Below, one piece after another: positions 22,459-32,404 of a stretch of DNA of 64,000 bases. Position 1 is the first letter of the stretch. The number at the start of each line of letters is the position of its first letter. Made by a program: the position numbers and the translations under genes. Under the pieces are notes generated by a model. The model saw nothing but the letters and a program-made list of their open reading frames with translations. It was not told the DNA's origin and did not search any database. Source of the stretch: Streptomyces sp. NA04227 (GTDB taxonomy: Bacteria; Actinomycetota; Actinomycetes; Streptomycetales; Streptomycetaceae); assembly GCF_013364195.1 (NCBI RefSeq), contig NZ_CP054918.1, forward strand, positions 1,229,001 to 1,293,000, written 5' to 3'.

Positions 22459-23115
22459 ATGACCTACAAGGGTGATGTGACGGTCGGCGGCCCGGCGGAT
22501 GTGCACGAACTCACGGACCTGATGATCTCCAAGGTCGCGGTGGGGCCGATGGACAACAACGCCTATCTGCTGCGCTGTCGCGCGACGGGTGAGCAGTTGC
22601 TGATCGACGCCGCCAACGACGCGGCGACCCTGCTCACGCTCATCGGTGACGACGGCATCGGCGCCGTCCTGACCACGCACCGGCACGGTGACCACTGGCA
22701 GGCGCTGGCCGAGGTCGTGGCGGCCACCGGCGCCCGTACCTACGCGGGGCGCGAGGACGCCGAGGGCATCCCGGTCGCCACGGACGCGGCCCTGGACGAC
22801 GGCGACACGGTGCGGGTGGGCCAGGTCGAGCTGACCGCCCGGCACCTGGTCGGGCACACCCCGGGCTCGATCGCCCTGGTCTACGACGACCCGCACGGGC
22901 ACCCGCACGTCTTCACCGGCGACTGTCTCTTCCCCGGCGGCGTGGGCAACACCTTCGACGACGCCACGGCCTTCGCGCGCCTCATCGACGACGTCGAGAC
23001 GAAGATCTTCGGCGCGCTCCCCGACGAGACCTGGGTGTACCCGGGCCACGGCAAGGACACCACGCTGGGCGCCGAGCGCCCGCACCTCGCGGAGTGGCGG
23101 GCGCGCGGCTGGTGA
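22459..23115 (+). CDS. MBL-fold metallo-hydrolase (glyoxalase II-like)
   Basis: This 218-residue metallo-beta-lactamase-fold protein has the metal motif THRHGDHWQ (residues about 74-82), GHTPGSIALV, and FTGDCLFPGG with the bridging Asp, then VYPGHGKDT with the last His. Domain layout and size match glyoxalase II-like thiolester hydrolases. The neighbouring mycothiol-dependent enzyme suggests a mycothiol thioester as substrate (inference). Confidence 0.88.
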   Translation: MTYKGDVTVGGPADVHELTDLMISKVAVGPMDNNAYLLRCRATGEQLLIDAANDAATLLTLIGDDGIGAVLTTHRHGDHWQALAEVVAATGARTYAGREDAEGIPVATDAALDDGDTVRVGQVELTARHLVGHTPGSIALVYDDPHGHPHVFTGDCLFPGGVGNTFDDATAFARLIDDVETKIFGALPDETWVYPGHGKDTTLGAERPHLAEWRARGW

Positions 23116-23118
23116 CGT

Positions 23119-23138
23119 GCCGGGGCGCGCGCCCCGGC
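23119..23138. terminator. Palindromic hairpin between convergent MBL and aroQ genes
   Basis: A perfect 20-base palindrome of GCCGGGGCGC and its complement lies three bases past the MBL-fold stop. Confidence 0.6.
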
Positions 23139-23163
23139 TCCGTTCCCGCCTCATCGACCGGTC

Positions 23164-23187
23164 GGCGCCCGTCCCGCGGCGGGCGCC
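23164..23187 (-). terminator. Hairpin after aroQ
   Basis: GGCGCCCG pairs with CGGGCGCC over an eight-base loop, 21 bases past the aroQ stop on the minus strand. Confidence 0.5.
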
Positions 23188-23208
23188 CCGTACCGGCTGC
23201 CCGGCCGC

Positions 23209-23682
23209 TCAGCCGGTGGCGTCCCCAGTCCCGGCGAGCGCGGCCACCCGCTCCACGGCGAAGGCGTAGCCCTGGATCCCGCAGCCCGCGATGACGGCGT
23301 CCGCGCGCAGCGAGACGTACGAGTGCCGCCGGAACTCCTCGCGCTTGTGCACGTTCGACAGGTGCACCTCGACGACGGGCAGTCCGTCGCAGGCGCTGAG
23401 CGCGTCGAGGATGGCGACCGAGGTGTGCGTGTACGCGGCCGGGTTGATGACGATGCCGCAGTGGCTCTGCCGTGCCTCCTGGATCCAGTCGACGAGCTCG
23501 CCCTCGTGGTTGGACTGGCGGAAGTCCACGGTGCCGCCGTGCGCGGCAGCCGTCTTGGCGCACAGGGCCTCGGCGTCGGCGAGGGTGTCGCTGCCGTAGA
23601 TCTCGGGCTGCCGTGTTCCGAGCAGGTTCAGGTTCGGCCCGTTGAGGATCATGATCGGGGCGCTTGCCAGGGTGCGCGGCAC
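23209..23682 (-). CDS. aroQ: 3-dehydroquinate dehydratase, type II
   Basis: This 157-residue enzyme dehydrates 3-dehydroquinate in the shikimate (or quinate) pathway. It shows [19 protein letters not shown] with the catalytic Tyr, [27 protein letters not shown] and [19 protein letters not shown]. The GTG at 23682 was chosen because GGAGGA precedes it by five bases; a GTG ten codons further upstream is possible. No other shikimate genes are adjacent. Confidence 0.95.
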   Translation of the reverse strand: MPRTLASAPIMILNGPNLNLLGTRQPEIYGSDTLADAEALCAKTAAAHGGTVDFRQSNHEGELVDWIQEARQSHCGIVINPAAYTHTSVAILDALSACDGLPVVEVHLSNVHKREEFRRHSYVSLRADAVIAGCGIQGYAFAVERVAALAGTGDATG

Positions 23683-23803
23683 AGGGGTCCTCCGGGTGTC
23701 GTGGGTCACGTGCTTGGGGCCAGGATCTCGCACGGCCGGGCGGGTGCCGGGGCCGGGTCCCCGGGGTGTGGCGGGCCGGCGGCGTCCGGGGCAGGGATGC
23801 CCG

Positions 23804-23850
23804 GTCAGGGGGTTCAGGGGCTTCAGGGGGTTCAAGGGCTTCAGGGGGTG
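23804..23850 (-). repeat. TTCAGGGG-type tandem repeat near the antiporter stop
   Basis: Five or more alternating copies of (G)TTCAGGGG / CTTCAGGGG run across the 3' end of the antiporter gene. They are low complexity with a period of nine bases. Confidence 0.65.
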
Positions 23851-24944
23851 AACGCGAACTCCAGGTAGGCCACGAGCACCACCAAGTGCACGCCGCCCTG
23901 CAACAGCGTGGCCCGGCCGGGCACCACGGTGAGGGTGCCGACCACGACCGTGAGCAGCAGGAGCACCATGTGCGTCGCGCCGAGGCCGAGCACCAGCGGT
24001 TCGGACAGCCAGACGGTGGCCAGGGCGACGGCGGGGATGGTGAGGCCGATGCTGGCCATGGCGGAGCCGAGGCCCAGGTTGAGGCTGATCTGTACGCGGT
24101 CCCGCCGGGCGGCGCGTACCGCGGCGATGGTCTCCGGGAGCAGCACCAGCAGCGCGATGATCACTCCGACGACGGCCTGCGGGAACCCGGCCGCCTCGAC
24201 ACCGGACTCGATGGTCGGGGACACCGCCTTGGCCAGGCCCACCACGCCGACAAGTGCCAGGCAGAGCAGCAGCAGACTGCGCAGGGCGGTGGCGCGGGCG
24301 GGTCGCGGGGCGTGGTCCTCGCGGGAGATGACCTCGCCCTCGGCGGTGACCGGCAGGAAGTAGCTGCGGTGCCGGACGGTCTGGGTGGTGACGAAGAGCC
24401 CGTAGAGCACCAGCGAGGAGATCGCGGCGAAGGTGAGCTGGACGGTGCTGAACTCGGGGCCGGGTTTGCTGGTGGTGAACTTCGGCACGACCAGGGTGAG
24501 CGTGGCGAGGGTCGCCACGCTGGCGAGCGCGGCTCCGGTGCCCTCGGAGTTGAAGACGGCGACCCGGTGCCGCAGCGAGGTGACGAGGAGGCTGATGCCG
24601 ACGATGCCGTTGCAGGTGATCATCACGGCGGCGAAGACGGTGTCGCGGGCCAGGGTGGCCGCCTTGTCGCCGCCGTCGGCCATCAAGGTGACGATGAGCG
24701 CGACCTCGATGACGGTGACCGCCACGGCGAGCACGAGGGAGCCGAAGGGTTCGCCCACGCGGTGTGCGACGGTCTCGGCGTGGTGCACCGCGGAGAGTAC
24801 GGCCAGGGCCAGGACCAGTGAGACCACGGCGACCGCGAAGCCCGGCAGATCCCGCCCCCAGGTCAGTACCAGCAGCACCACGGCCGCCACCGGAACCACC
24901 GAGGTCCACCGCACGGCCGCACGCCACAGGTCGCTCTTCCCCAT
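23841..24944 (-). CDS. Cation/proton antiporter, ChaA/CAX family
   Basis: This 367-residue membrane protein has about 11 hydrophobic segments and the two CAX alpha-repeats. Repeat 1 contains [21 protein letters not shown]. Repeat 2 contains [33 protein letters not shown]; the acidic residues in these repeats carry the cation. Length matches E. coli ChaA (366 residues). It likely exports Ca2+, or Na+/K+, in exchange for protons. It lies downstream of the terC gene behind a strong hairpin. Confidence 0.88.
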   Translation of the reverse strand: MGKSDLWRAAVRWTSVVPVAAVVLLVLTWGRDLPGFAVAVVSLVLALAVLSAVHHAETVAHRVGEPFGSLVLAVAVTVIEVALIVTLMADGGDKAATLARDTVFAAVMITCNGIVGISLLVTSLRHRVAVFNSEGTGAALASVATLATLTLVVPKFTTSKPGPEFSTVQLTFAAISSLVLYGLFVTTQTVRHRSYFLPVTAEGEVISREDHAPRPARATALRSLLLLCLALVGVVGLAKAVSPTIESGVEAAGFPQAVVGVIIALLVLLPETIAAVRAARRDRVQISLNLGLGSAMASIGLTIPAVALATVWLSEPLVLGLGATHMVLLLLTVVVGTLTVVPGRATLLQGGVHLVVLVAYLEFAFTP

Positions 24945-24981
24945 GCCCGGATCCTCACAGCTCGGGAAGGTTTACGCACAT

Positions 24982-25016
24982 ACGGCGGCCGCCCCGTACG
25001 CCGGGGCGGCCGCCGT
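24982..25016 (-). terminator. Terminator after terC-family gene
   Basis: A perfect 14-bp stem (ACGGCGGCCGCCCC and its complement) with a seven-base loop lies 25 bases past the terC stop. Confidence 0.75.
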
Positions 25017-25040
25017 CCTGTGGTCGTTGCGCGTGCGGGG

Positions 25041-26024
25041 TCAGGCGTCGATGCGCGCCTTCTCCTCGGCCGCTGCCGCGGCCTCCTGCTTGCGCGAGGC
25101 GATCAGGCTGGTGACGGTCGTGACGACCAGCACCGCGCAGATGACGCCGAGCGAGACCGGGATGGAGATCTCGGGCACGTGCACGCCGCTCTCGTGCAGG
25201 GCGTGCAGCACCAGCTTCACGCCGATGAAGCCGAGGATCACCGAGAGCCCGTAGCTGAGGTGGACCAGCTTCTTCAGCAGGCCGCCGATGAGGAAGTACA
25301 GCTGGCGCAGCCCCATCAGGGCGAAGGCGTTCGCCGTGAAGACGATGTACGGGTCCTGGGTCAGACCGAAGATCGCGGGGATCGAGTCCAGGGCGAACAG
25401 GACGTCGGTGGTGCCGATGGCGAGCACGACGACCAGCATCGGCGTCATGACGCGCTTGCCGTTCTGCCGCACCCAGAGCTTGGTGCCGTGGTAGCGGTCG
25501 GCCACTCCGAAGCGGCGCTCGGCGGCCTTGAGCAGGCGGTTCTCCTCGAACTCCTCGTCCTCGCCGTCCTGCCGGGCCTCCTGGATCAGCTTCCAGGCGG
25601 TCCAGATGAGGAAGGCGCCGAAGAGGAAGAACACCCACGAGAAGCTGGCGATGATCGCGGCACCGGCCGCGATGAAGATGGCGCGCAGGACGAGCGCTAT
25701 CAGTACGCCGATCAGCAGGACGCGCTGCTGGTACTGCGTGGGCACCGAGAACTTCGCCATGATCAGCACGAAGACGAAGAGGTTGTCGACGCTGAGCGAT
25801 TTCTCGGTGATGAACCCGGCGAAGAACTCACCGGCGGGCTGTCCGCCACCGAAGGCCCACAGCCCGAGGCCGAAGGCCGCGGCGAGCGCGATCCAGACCA
25901 CGGTCCAGATTCCGGCCTCCTTGAGGGAGACCTCGTGCGGCTTGCGCCCGATGAAGAAGTCGATGGCGATAAGGGCACTCAGGCCCACGACGGTCAGGAC
26001 CCAAAGGGTCGTCGAAACATCCAC
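25041..26024 (-). CDS. TerC/Alx-family membrane protein
   Basis: This 327-residue protein has about nine membrane segments and TerC-family motifs: IDFFIGRKPHEVSLKEA, EKSLSVDNLFVFVLIM, LFGAFLIWTAWKL and TDVLFALDSIPAIFGLT. TerC/Alx proteins are linked to tellurite resistance and to Mn2+ efflux or metalation of exported proteins. The GTG at 26024 was chosen because GGAGG sits four bases upstream and is part of a riboswitch expression platform; ATG codons at 26063 and 26051 lie inside the leader structure. The leader looks like a yybP-ykoY element, so Mn2+ control is expected. Confidence 0.92.
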   Translation of the reverse strand: MDVSTTLWVLTVVGLSALIAIDFFIGRKPHEVSLKEAGIWTVVWIALAAAFGLGLWAFGGGQPAGEFFAGFITEKSLSVDNLFVFVLIMAKFSVPTQYQQRVLLIGVLIALVLRAIFIAAGAAIIASFSWVFFLFGAFLIWTAWKLIQEARQDGEDEEFEENRLLKAAERRFGVADRYHGTKLWVRQNGKRVMTPMLVVVLAIGTTDVLFALDSIPAIFGLTQDPYIVFTANAFALMGLRQLYFLIGGLLKKLVHLSYGLSVILGFIGVKLVLHALHESGVHVPEISIPVSLGVICAVLVVTTVTSLIASRKQEAAAAAEEKARIDA

Positions 26025-26028
26025 TGCG

Positions 26029-26182
26029 CCTCCGGCAGTACGAAACGTCATGGTCAGCGTCATCGCTGCCGGAGGTCTCTTCCACCCGGGGGTCTACCGC
26101 CCGCCGGGCCGATGCTCCGGGACCGTGACCGGTCCGTACTGACGGAGACACCGTGCAGGGAATACTCCCCTCCGCACCAAAG
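26029..26182 (-). ncRNA. yybP-ykoY (manganese) riboswitch with visible expression platform
   Basis: On the minus strand the leader has the 5' conserved GGGGAGTATTCCC (26158-26170) and the 3' conserved AGAGACCTCCGG (26068-26079), the two loops that form the Mn2+ site in this class. The 3' strand of the closing helix, CCTCCGGCAG (26066-26075), is also perfectly complementary over ten bases to CTGCCGGAGG (26029-26038), which contains the ribosome-binding site of the TerC gene. Ligand-stabilised P1 would therefore free the ribosome-binding site, giving an ON switch. Confidence 0.82.
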
Positions 26183-26183
26183 A

Positions 26184-26213
26184 ACAGTACACGAATCACC
26201 AAGGAAAGGTAAA
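26184..26213 (-). promoter_or_regulatory. Promoter for the riboswitch-terC transcript
   Basis: On the minus strand TTTACC (-35-like) and TACTGT (-10, TAnnnT) are separated by 18 bases. Transcription would begin just at the riboswitch 5' helix, which supports the assignment. Confidence 0.55.
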
Positions 26214-26397
26214 GAGCTAGGTAAAGGAGAGCCAAGTCACCTGGTGGGAGGGGTGGTTGAGGCCTTGCCCCGAGCCCGGCACGGGAGGGCGGGACGAGGC
26301 AAGGGAAGGCGCAGAGCGCGGGCGGGCGATGCGTGGGCGGCGCGGGTACCCGGATGGCGCGGGCTCCCGCACGGGGACCCGTGTCATACGGACAGGC

Positions 26398-28353
26398 CTA
26401 GCGGCGGTACTCGCGGGCCGCCGCGATCTGGGACAGCACCTGCGGGACGATGTGGCTGCCCGCGGGGGCCAGCGGCGGCTCGTACGTCCAGGTGTGGCCC
26501 ACCCAGGGGTCGGCGAGGTGGTCGTCGGCGACCGGGGTCAGCCGCATCAGGCTCCGCCAGAGCGGGTCGAGCAGCGGGCCGTAGGCGGCGGACTCCTCGC
26601 GGTCGGCGATCATCATCAGATGGACGCCCACCGCGGGGCCCTCGTCGGCGAGGTAGCGGAGCTGGGTGACGGCGCGGTCGTCGAAGCCGTGCGGGAAGTC
26701 GTTGACGACGAGCAGGTGTTCACCGGTGTCGATGTCCGGCGGCAGCGAGTCGACGGCCTGGCTGCGAATGGCCATCTGCACCAGGTCGACGCGGCGCGTG
26801 AGGTGGGCCAGTACCGCCGAGACTCCGGCGGCTCCCGCGGCGGGCGGCGCGGCCAGAACTCCCGTACGCAGCAGGGGTTCGAAGGCGGTGGACGCGGCCG
26901 CGGCGGGGTCGATGACGTGTACCGAGTAGCTGCCCGCGGGGTGGGCGGCCAGCAGGCGCGCGGTGAGTGCGAGCGCCGTTTCGAGGGCGAGCCTGCGCAG
27001 GTCGTCCTCGTCGGTGAGGGTGGCTCCGGAGGCGTGGTGGGCACCGCTGTCGATCCACAGTCCGCGTTCCAGCGGCAGCCGTACCAGCATCGGGATCCGC
27101 AGCGGGCTCTCGGGCAGGTGCAGGTCGCCGAGGCGCACCGCGAACGGCTGTTCGGTGGGCGGCTGCCAGCCGTGCCAGACGGGGTTGTCCCAGCGGGCGT
27201 AGGCCGGTGGCAGGGCGGGTTCGACTACCTCCGCCTCGACGGTGAGCTGGGCGAGGTCGCGGTCGAGTACCTGGCGGGCCCGGTCGACGAGTTCGGTGTT
27301 GCGGGCCTGGGCGGCGGCGCGGGCGGCCTCGGCCTGGCCGCCGATCCGGCTGCGCGGGTCGGACAGGGCCTTGTCGAGTTCCTGTTCCAGACGGGAGTCG
27401 GCGAAGTCGACGGCGCTGCGGTAGGCGGCGACGGTACGGGCGAGGTCCTCGAAGACGCCCCAGACCTGGTTGTACAGGCGCTCTTCCATGGACCAGCCGT
27501 TGGCGTCCCCGGCGACGGGCGCGGGCGGCTGCGCGGGATCGGCGGCGGGCGGCGGTGCGGCACTCCGGCGGCGCGGGTGGGTGTAGTCGACGGGGCCGGT
27601 GGCGGCCGGAGCCGGTGCGGAGGCCGTCGGGCCATGCGGGTCGGGTACGGCGTGGATGCCGGGCACCGTCTGCGCCTCGGGTGCGGTGTGCGGGTCGGGC
27701 GCCGTGTGTGCGTCGGGGACGGTGTGCACGTCGGGTGCGGCGGCGGTGCGGACCCGGGTGTCCTCGCCGGAGCGTGACGGGGGTGCGGCGACGGAGCGGG
27801 CGAGGCCGCGCGCGACGGCCTCCTCGATCGCGGCGGCCAGTTCGTGCGCCTCGGAAAGGCCCTGGTCGCGCAGGAGTTCGGCGAGGCCGCCCGCATAGCC
27901 CTGGCCGACGGCGCGTACCTTCCAGCCCCCTGCCCTGCGGTACAGCTCCAGGGCGACGACGGCGGACTCGGCGGCGAGCCCGGTGATCGTGTAGCTGGCG
28001 ATCTCGGTGGCGTCGGCGCCGGTCACCGAGACGAACGGGGCGGCGAAGGCGCCGAAGTGGGCGGGGCCGCCGCCCGCGCCGGGCAGGGCGAGCAGGATGT
28101 GCACACGGTGGACCTCGGCGGGCAGTGCTTCCAGGTCCACGGCGAGCCGGTGGTCGGCGGCGGCCTGCCGGGGTACGTCGAGTCCGGGCAGGGCGGGGCT
28201 GCCGGGGTGGGCGACCCAGTCGGTGCCGCGTACCCGGTCGGCCTCGTCGCTGAGCGTGGCGCCCGCGGCGACCGGGGCGCCCGCGGACACCCGGATCTCC
28301 AGTCGGGTGGTGGTGAGGGCGTGGTTCTGCCCCCGTACCAGCTCGGCCGTCAT
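26398..28353 (-). CDS. TerD-domain protein fused to an FtsK-like domain
   Basis: This 651-residue protein has an N-terminal TerD domain (about residues 10-180, with VHRVHILLALPG and ASYTITGLAAESAVVALELYRR). A ~90-residue His/Pro/Asp-rich linker follows, then a coiled-coil-like region. The C-terminal ~250 residues resemble the FtsK/HerA-type ATPase core used in such fusions (LRIPMLVRLPLERGLWID, SYSVHVIDPAA, EHLLVVNDFPHGFDD). No intact Walker A is visible, so ATPase activity is doubtful. It lies downstream of a stand-alone TerD on the same strand and belongs to the Ter-type stress/metal response group. Confidence 0.8.
   Translation of the reverse strand: MTAELVRGQNHALTTTRLEIRVSAGAPVAAGATLSDEADRVRGTDWVAHPGSPALPGLDVPRQAAADHRLAVDLEALPAEVHRVHILLALPGAGGGPAHFGAFAAPFVSVTGADATEIASYTITGLAAESAVVALELYRRAGGWKVRAVGQGYAGGLAELLRDQGLSEAHELAAAIEEAVARGLARSVAAPPSRSGEDTRVRTAAAPDVHTVPDAHTAPDPHTAPEAQTVPGIHAVPDPHGPTASAPAPAATGPVDYTHPRRRSAAPPPAADPAQPPAPVAGDANGWSMEERLYNQVWGVFEDLARTVAAYRSAVDFADSRLEQELDKALSDPRSRIGGQAEAARAAAQARNTELVDRARQVLDRDLAQLTVEAEVVEPALPPAYARWDNPVWHGWQPPTEQPFAVRLGDLHLPESPLRIPMLVRLPLERGLWIDSGAHHASGATLTDEDDLRRLALETALALTARLLAAHPAGSYSVHVIDPAAAASTAFEPLLRTGVLAAPPAAGAAGVSAVLAHLTRRVDLVQMAIRSQAVDSLPPDIDTGEHLLVVNDFPHGFDDRAVTQLRYLADEGPAVGVHLMMIADREESAAYGPLLDPLWRSLMRLTPVADDHLADPWVGHTWTYEPPLAPAGSHIVPQVLSQIAAAREYRR
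27645..27740 (-). repeat. Repeats encoding HTAPDP-type linker
   Basis: About five degenerate 18-bp units around GTCGGGTGCGGTGTGCGG encode the His-Thr-Ala-Pro-Asp linker of the TerD-FtsK-like protein. Confidence 0.65.
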
Positions 28354-28478
28354 CGCCTGTTTCCCCCTGCTTCAAGGCCGCCGCCGTGGCGGGGCCGTCG
28401 ACTCGCCCCGCCACCCCCGGCAGGCCGTGTGAACCGTGCGCCGTGCGCACCGGGTGTCCGCGTGGTGCGGAGCGCCCG

Positions 28479-29057
28479 TTACAGGTGCGGCAGGATCGCG
28501 GGCATCAGGTCCTGGAAGGTCCGGCCGTTGGCCGGGCTGCCCAGGGCCGTCATCTGCCAGCCGCTGCCCGCGCGGTGCACCTTGGCCATGATCTGCGCCG
28601 TGTACTGGCCGCCGCCCGCGAGCGTGTAACGGGCCAGCTCCTGGCCGTTGGTCTCGTCGACCAGACGGCAGAAGGCGTTCTGCACTTCCTGGAAGGTCTG
28701 GCCGGTGAAGGAGTTCACCGTGAAGACGATCTGGTCGATGTGGACGGGCACCCGCTGCAGGTCGACGAGGACGGCCTCGTCGTCCCCGCCCTGGCCCACG
28801 CCGCCGACGAGGTTGTCGCCGGTGTGCCGCACCGAGCCGTCGTCGCTGACGAGGTGGCGGAAGAAGACCACGTCGACCGGCTGCTTGTCGGCGAAGAGGA
28901 CGGCCGAGGCGTCGAGGTCGATCTCCCGGGTGCGCGAGCCGAAGAGGCCGCGGCGCGGGGCGGCCTGCCAGCCGAGCCCCATGCGCACCGCGCTCAGCGA
29001 GCCCCCGTCGTTCTTCTGCAGGTTGATGGCCTGCCCCTTGGTCATGTTGACCGTCAC
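28479..29057 (-). CDS. TerD-family stress-response protein
   Basis: This 192-residue TerD domain protein contains the typical QKNDGGSLSAVRMGLGW, EIDLDASAVLF, GDDEAVLVDLQRVP and the calcium-binding-type acidic residues around DLDAS. Family members bind Ca2+ and act in tellurite and general stress resistance. GTG start at 29057 after GAGGGGAAG. It is followed 125 bases later by the TerD-FtsK-like fusion and probably shares its regulation. Confidence 0.92.
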   Translation of the reverse strand: MTVNMTKGQAINLQKNDGGSLSAVRMGLGWQAAPRRGLFGSRTREIDLDASAVLFADKQPVDVVFFRHLVSDDGSVRHTGDNLVGGVGQGGDDEAVLVDLQRVPVHIDQIVFTVNSFTGQTFQEVQNAFCRLVDETNGQELARYTLAGGGQYTAQIMAKVHRAGSGWQMTALGSPANGRTFQDLMPAILPHL

Positions 29058-29285
29058 GCGCTCTTCCCCTCAGTGAGCTCTTGCCCCGCGGTGACCGCGG
29101 TCGTGCTGAAAACCCTACGCAGCGCCACTGACAGCGCCCTCCTCCGGGCGGACTTTGTGTCGGTCTTGCAACACAGCAGGCCCGGGCCGCCACCGGTGTG
29201 CGATCCGGGGCGCACCTGTTCGCGGTCAACAAGGTGTGCGGGCGCGGGAGTTACGGGAACCCCGCCGCCCCGGCGCACCAGGAGC

Positions 29286-29327
29286 GCGGCAGTGGCGGTC
29301 CCGGGCGCCCGGGACCGCCACTGCCGC
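29286..29327 (-). terminator. Terminator after uvrB
   Basis: A perfect 20-bp inverted repeat (29286-29305 with 29308-29327) ends one base before the uvrB stop codon. Confidence 0.8.
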
Positions 29328-29328
29328 C

Positions 29329-31467
29329 TCAGGCGAGTCCGGCGTCCCGCATCTGCCGCAGTTCCTTCTTCATCTCGGAGACCTCGTCGCGCAGCCGGGC
29401 CGCGATCTCGAACTGCAGGTCGGCGGCGGCCGCCCGCATACGCTCGGTCATGTCCTCGATCTGCTGGGCGAGTTCGGCGGCCGGGCGGTCGGTGGGCACG
29501 GTCTTGCCCGCCTTCTTCCCGGCCGTCTTCTTGCCGCCCTCGGCGCCGGTCTTGCCGAGCGCGGGCACCGGAGCCTTGGCGCCGCCCTCCTTGCCCTGGC
29601 GGTAGCCCGTACCGAGGAGTTGTTCGGTGTCGACGTCCTCGCGGGCGATGGTGGCGACGATGTCGTTGATCTTCTTGCGCAGCGGCTGCGGGTCGATGCC
29701 GTTGGCGGTGTTGTACGCGACCTGCTTCTCCCGGCGGCGGTTGGTCTCGTCGATGGCCTTCTCCATCGCCGGGGTGATCTTGTCCGCGTACATATGGACC
29801 TGGCCGGAGACGTTGCGCGCCGCACGGCCGATGGTCTGGATCAGCGAGGTGCCCGAGCGCAGGAAGCCTTCCTTGTCGGCGTCGAGGATGGCCACCAGGG
29901 AGACCTCGGGCAGGTCGAGGCCCTCGCGCAGCAGGTTGATGCCGACCAGGACGTCGTAGTCACCGGCCCGCAGTTCCCGCAGCAGTTCGACGCGGCGCAG
30001 GGTGTCGACGTCGCTGTGCAGATAGCGGACCTGGATGCCGAGTTCGAGGAAGTAGTCGGTGAGGTCCTCGGCCATCTTCTTGGTGAGCGTGGTGACAAGC
30101 ACCCGCTCGTCCTTCTCGGTGCGCCGGCGGATCTCGTGCACCAGGTCGTCGATCTGGCCCTCGGTGGGCTTGACCACGACCTCGGGGTCGACCAGGCCGG
30201 TGGGGCGGATGATCTGCTCGACATGGCCGTCGCCGCGGGAGAGTTCGTAGGTGCCCGGGGTCGCCGACAGGTACACGGTCTGCCCGACGCGTTCCTGGAA
30301 CTCCTCCCATTTCAGCGGCCTGTTGTCGAGCGCGGACGGCAGCCGGAAGCCGTGGTCGACCAGGGTCCGCTTGCGGGAGGCGTCGCCCTCGTACATCGCG
30401 CCGATCTGCGGCACGGTCACATGCGACTCGTCGATGACGAGCAGGAAGTCCTCGGGGAAGTAGTCGAGCAGGGTGTTGGGTGCGGTGCCGGGGTCGCGCC
30501 CGTCGAAGTGCATCGAGTAGTTCTCCACGCCGGAGCAGGAGCCGATCTGGCGGAGCATCTCGATGTCGTAGCTGGTGCGCATGCGCAGCCGCTGGGCCTC
30601 CAGGAGCTTGCCCTGCTTCTCCAGTTCGGCGAGCCGCCCGGTGAGCTCCTGCTCGATGTCGCGCACGGCCCGCTCCAGGCGCTCGGGACCGGCGACGTAG
30701 TGCGAGGCGGGGAAGACGTAGAGGTGCTCGTCCTCGCTGATGACCTCGCCGGTGAGCGGGTGCAGCGTGGACAGCGCCTCGATCTCGTCGCCGAACATCT
30801 CGATACGGACGGCGAGTTCCTCGTACACCGGGAAGATCTCGATGGTGTCGCCGCGCACCCGGAACGTGCCGCGGGTGAAGGCGAGGTCGTTGCGGGTGTA
30901 CTGGATGTCGACGAAGCGGCGCAGCAGTTGGTCGCGGTCGATCTCCTCGCCGACCTTGAGCGGGACCATGCGGTCCACGTACTCCTGCGGGGTGCCGAGG
31001 CCGTAGATGCAGGAGACGGAGGCGACCACGATGACGTCGCGTCGGGTGAGCAGCGAGTTGGTCGCGGAGTGCCGCAGCCGCTCGACCTCCTCGTTGATCG
31101 AGGAGTCCTTCTCGATGTAGGTGTCCGACTGCGGGACGTACGCCTCGGGCTGGTAGTAGTCGTAGTACGAGACGAAGTACTCGACGGCGTTGTTCGGCAG
31201 GAGTTCACGGAACTCGTTGGCGAGCTGTGCGGCCAGGGTCTTGTTGGGCGCCATGACCAGGGTGGGGCGCTGGAGGCGCTCGATCATCCACGCGGTGGTG
31301 GCGGACTTGCCGGTGCCGGTCGCGCCGAGCAGGACGACGTCCTTCTCGCCCGCGGTGATGCGCTTTTCCAGCTCCGCGATGGCGGTGGGCTGGTCACCGT
31401 TGGGCTGGTACTGGCTGACGACCTCGAAGGGCGCCACGGTGCGTTCGATCTGGGTTACGGGCCGCAT
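29329..31467 (-). CDS. uvrB: UvrABC system protein B
   Basis: This 712-residue helicase-like subunit of nucleotide excision repair has Walker [16 protein letters not shown] and the beta-hairpin region [18 protein letters not shown]. The DEAD-type box is LVIDESH, motif VI is QTIGRAARN, and the C-terminal UVR motif is [27 protein letters not shown] Lys/Gly-rich insert ([12 protein letters not shown]) precedes the UVR domain. ATG start at 31467. Confidence 0.97.
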   Translation of the reverse strand: MRPVTQIERTVAPFEVVSQYQPNGDQPTAIAELEKRITAGEKDVVLLGATGTGKSATTAWMIERLQRPTLVMAPNKTLAAQLANEFRELLPNNAVEYFVSYYDYYQPEAYVPQSDTYIEKDSSINEEVERLRHSATNSLLTRRDVIVVASVSCIYGLGTPQEYVDRMVPLKVGEEIDRDQLLRRFVDIQYTRNDLAFTRGTFRVRGDTIEIFPVYEELAVRIEMFGDEIEALSTLHPLTGEVISEDEHLYVFPASHYVAGPERLERAVRDIEQELTGRLAELEKQGKLLEAQRLRMRTSYDIEMLRQIGSCSGVENYSMHFDGRDPGTAPNTLLDYFPEDFLLVIDESHVTVPQIGAMYEGDASRKRTLVDHGFRLPSALDNRPLKWEEFQERVGQTVYLSATPGTYELSRGDGHVEQIIRPTGLVDPEVVVKPTEGQIDDLVHEIRRRTEKDERVLVTTLTKKMAEDLTDYFLELGIQVRYLHSDVDTLRRVELLRELRAGDYDVLVGINLLREGLDLPEVSLVAILDADKEGFLRSGTSLIQTIGRAARNVSGQVHMYADKITPAMEKAIDETNRRREKQVAYNTANGIDPQPLRKKINDIVATIAREDVDTEQLLGTGYRQGKEGGAKAPVPALGKTGAEGGKKTAGKKAGKTVPTDRPAAELAQQIEDMTERMRAAAADLQFEIAARLRDEVSEMKKELRQMRDAGLA

Positions 31468-31537
31468 GAAACCACCGTACGGCCTGCCACTGACAACGGG
31501 CCGTGCCCGGCTCGGCGGGGGCCGCGAGCACGGCGGT

Positions 31538-32404
31538 TCAGCGGTTCTGCGGGGTGCGGGCCCGGGGCCGCTGGTGCGGAATGCGACCGCCGGGGTTCAC
31601 CGCCGAGGACATCGGTTCGGGGTTCCCGCGGGTGCCGCGGGTGTGCTGCGGGCGGCCCATCACGGTCATCGGGTCGAAGACCACGATCGCGGCGACCAGG
31701 AGCAGGAAGAACAGCGGGCCGGCGAGGAGCGGCGCGAGCAGTTCGGCGGGCGAGTCCCCGCCGGGCACGGTCGCCGTCGCGGCCTGCTGGTAGGGCTGTT
31801 CGTGCAGATGGACGGTGACGGCGGCCATGCCGGTGTAGTGCATGCCGAACGAGGCGAGGCCCAGGACCAGGCTGGCGCCGATGCTCCAGGCGAAGCCGCG
31901 TACCTGTCCGGCCGCCCACAGCGCGGTGATCGCGGCGACCACCGCGATCACCACCGAGGCGGCCACGGTCAGCGTGTTGTATTCCAGGTGGCCGTCCAGC
32001 CGCATCCCGGCCATGCCCAGGTAGTGCATCGAGGCGACGCCCAGTCCGGTGAGTGTGCCGCCGGTGAACAGGGCGGTGCCGCGGGCGCCCCGGAAGCCCA
32101 CGATGAAGATCCCCACGCCGACCATGAGGATGGCCACGGCAAGGCTCGCGAAGGTGGTGAGCCGGTCGTAGTGGATCTCGCTCTCCTTGACGGTGAATCC
32201 CATCATCGCCACGAAGTGCATCGACCAGATCCCGGAGCCGATGGCCGCCGAGGCGAGGGCGAGCCAGCCGGCCCGCCAGGACTTGGCCACCACCATCGAC
32301 CGCACGGTGCACCGCAGGCCGAGGGCGCCGCCGAGACAGCCCATCAGGAATGCCACGACAGGCGTGACGAGCCCGTAGCTGAATCCGTCAACCGTGCCCT
32401 GCAT
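31538..32404 (-). CDS. MHYT-domain integral membrane sensor
   Basis: This 288-residue protein has about seven membrane segments and three MHYT-type motifs on alternating helices: [10 protein letters not shown] (M62), [10 protein letters not shown] (M126) and [10 protein letters not shown] (M188). The His and Met residues are proposed to bind a metal, probably copper, and sense a diatomic gas. There is no GGDEF, EAL or kinase output domain; the last ~50 residues are a basic, Arg/Pro-rich cytoplasmic tail. The output partner is unknown. Confidence 0.9.
   Translation of the reverse strand: MQGTVDGFSYGLVTPVVAFLMGCLGGALGLRCTVRSMVVAKSWRAGWLALASAAIGSGIWSMHFVAMMGFTVKESEIHYDRLTTFASLAVAILMVGVGIFIVGFRGARGTALFTGGTLTGLGVASMHYLGMAGMRLDGHLEYNTLTVAASVVIAVVAAITALWAAGQVRGFAWSIGASLVLGLASFGMHYTGMAAVTVHLHEQPYQQAATATVPGGDSPAELLAPLLAGPLFFLLLVAAIVVFDPMTVMGRPQHTRGTRGNPEPMSSAVNPGGRIPHQRPRARTPQNR

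Noticed and set aside
29155..31818. An 887-codon plus-strand open frame opposite uvrB
   Set aside because: It is antisense to complete uvrB and has no recognisable domain.
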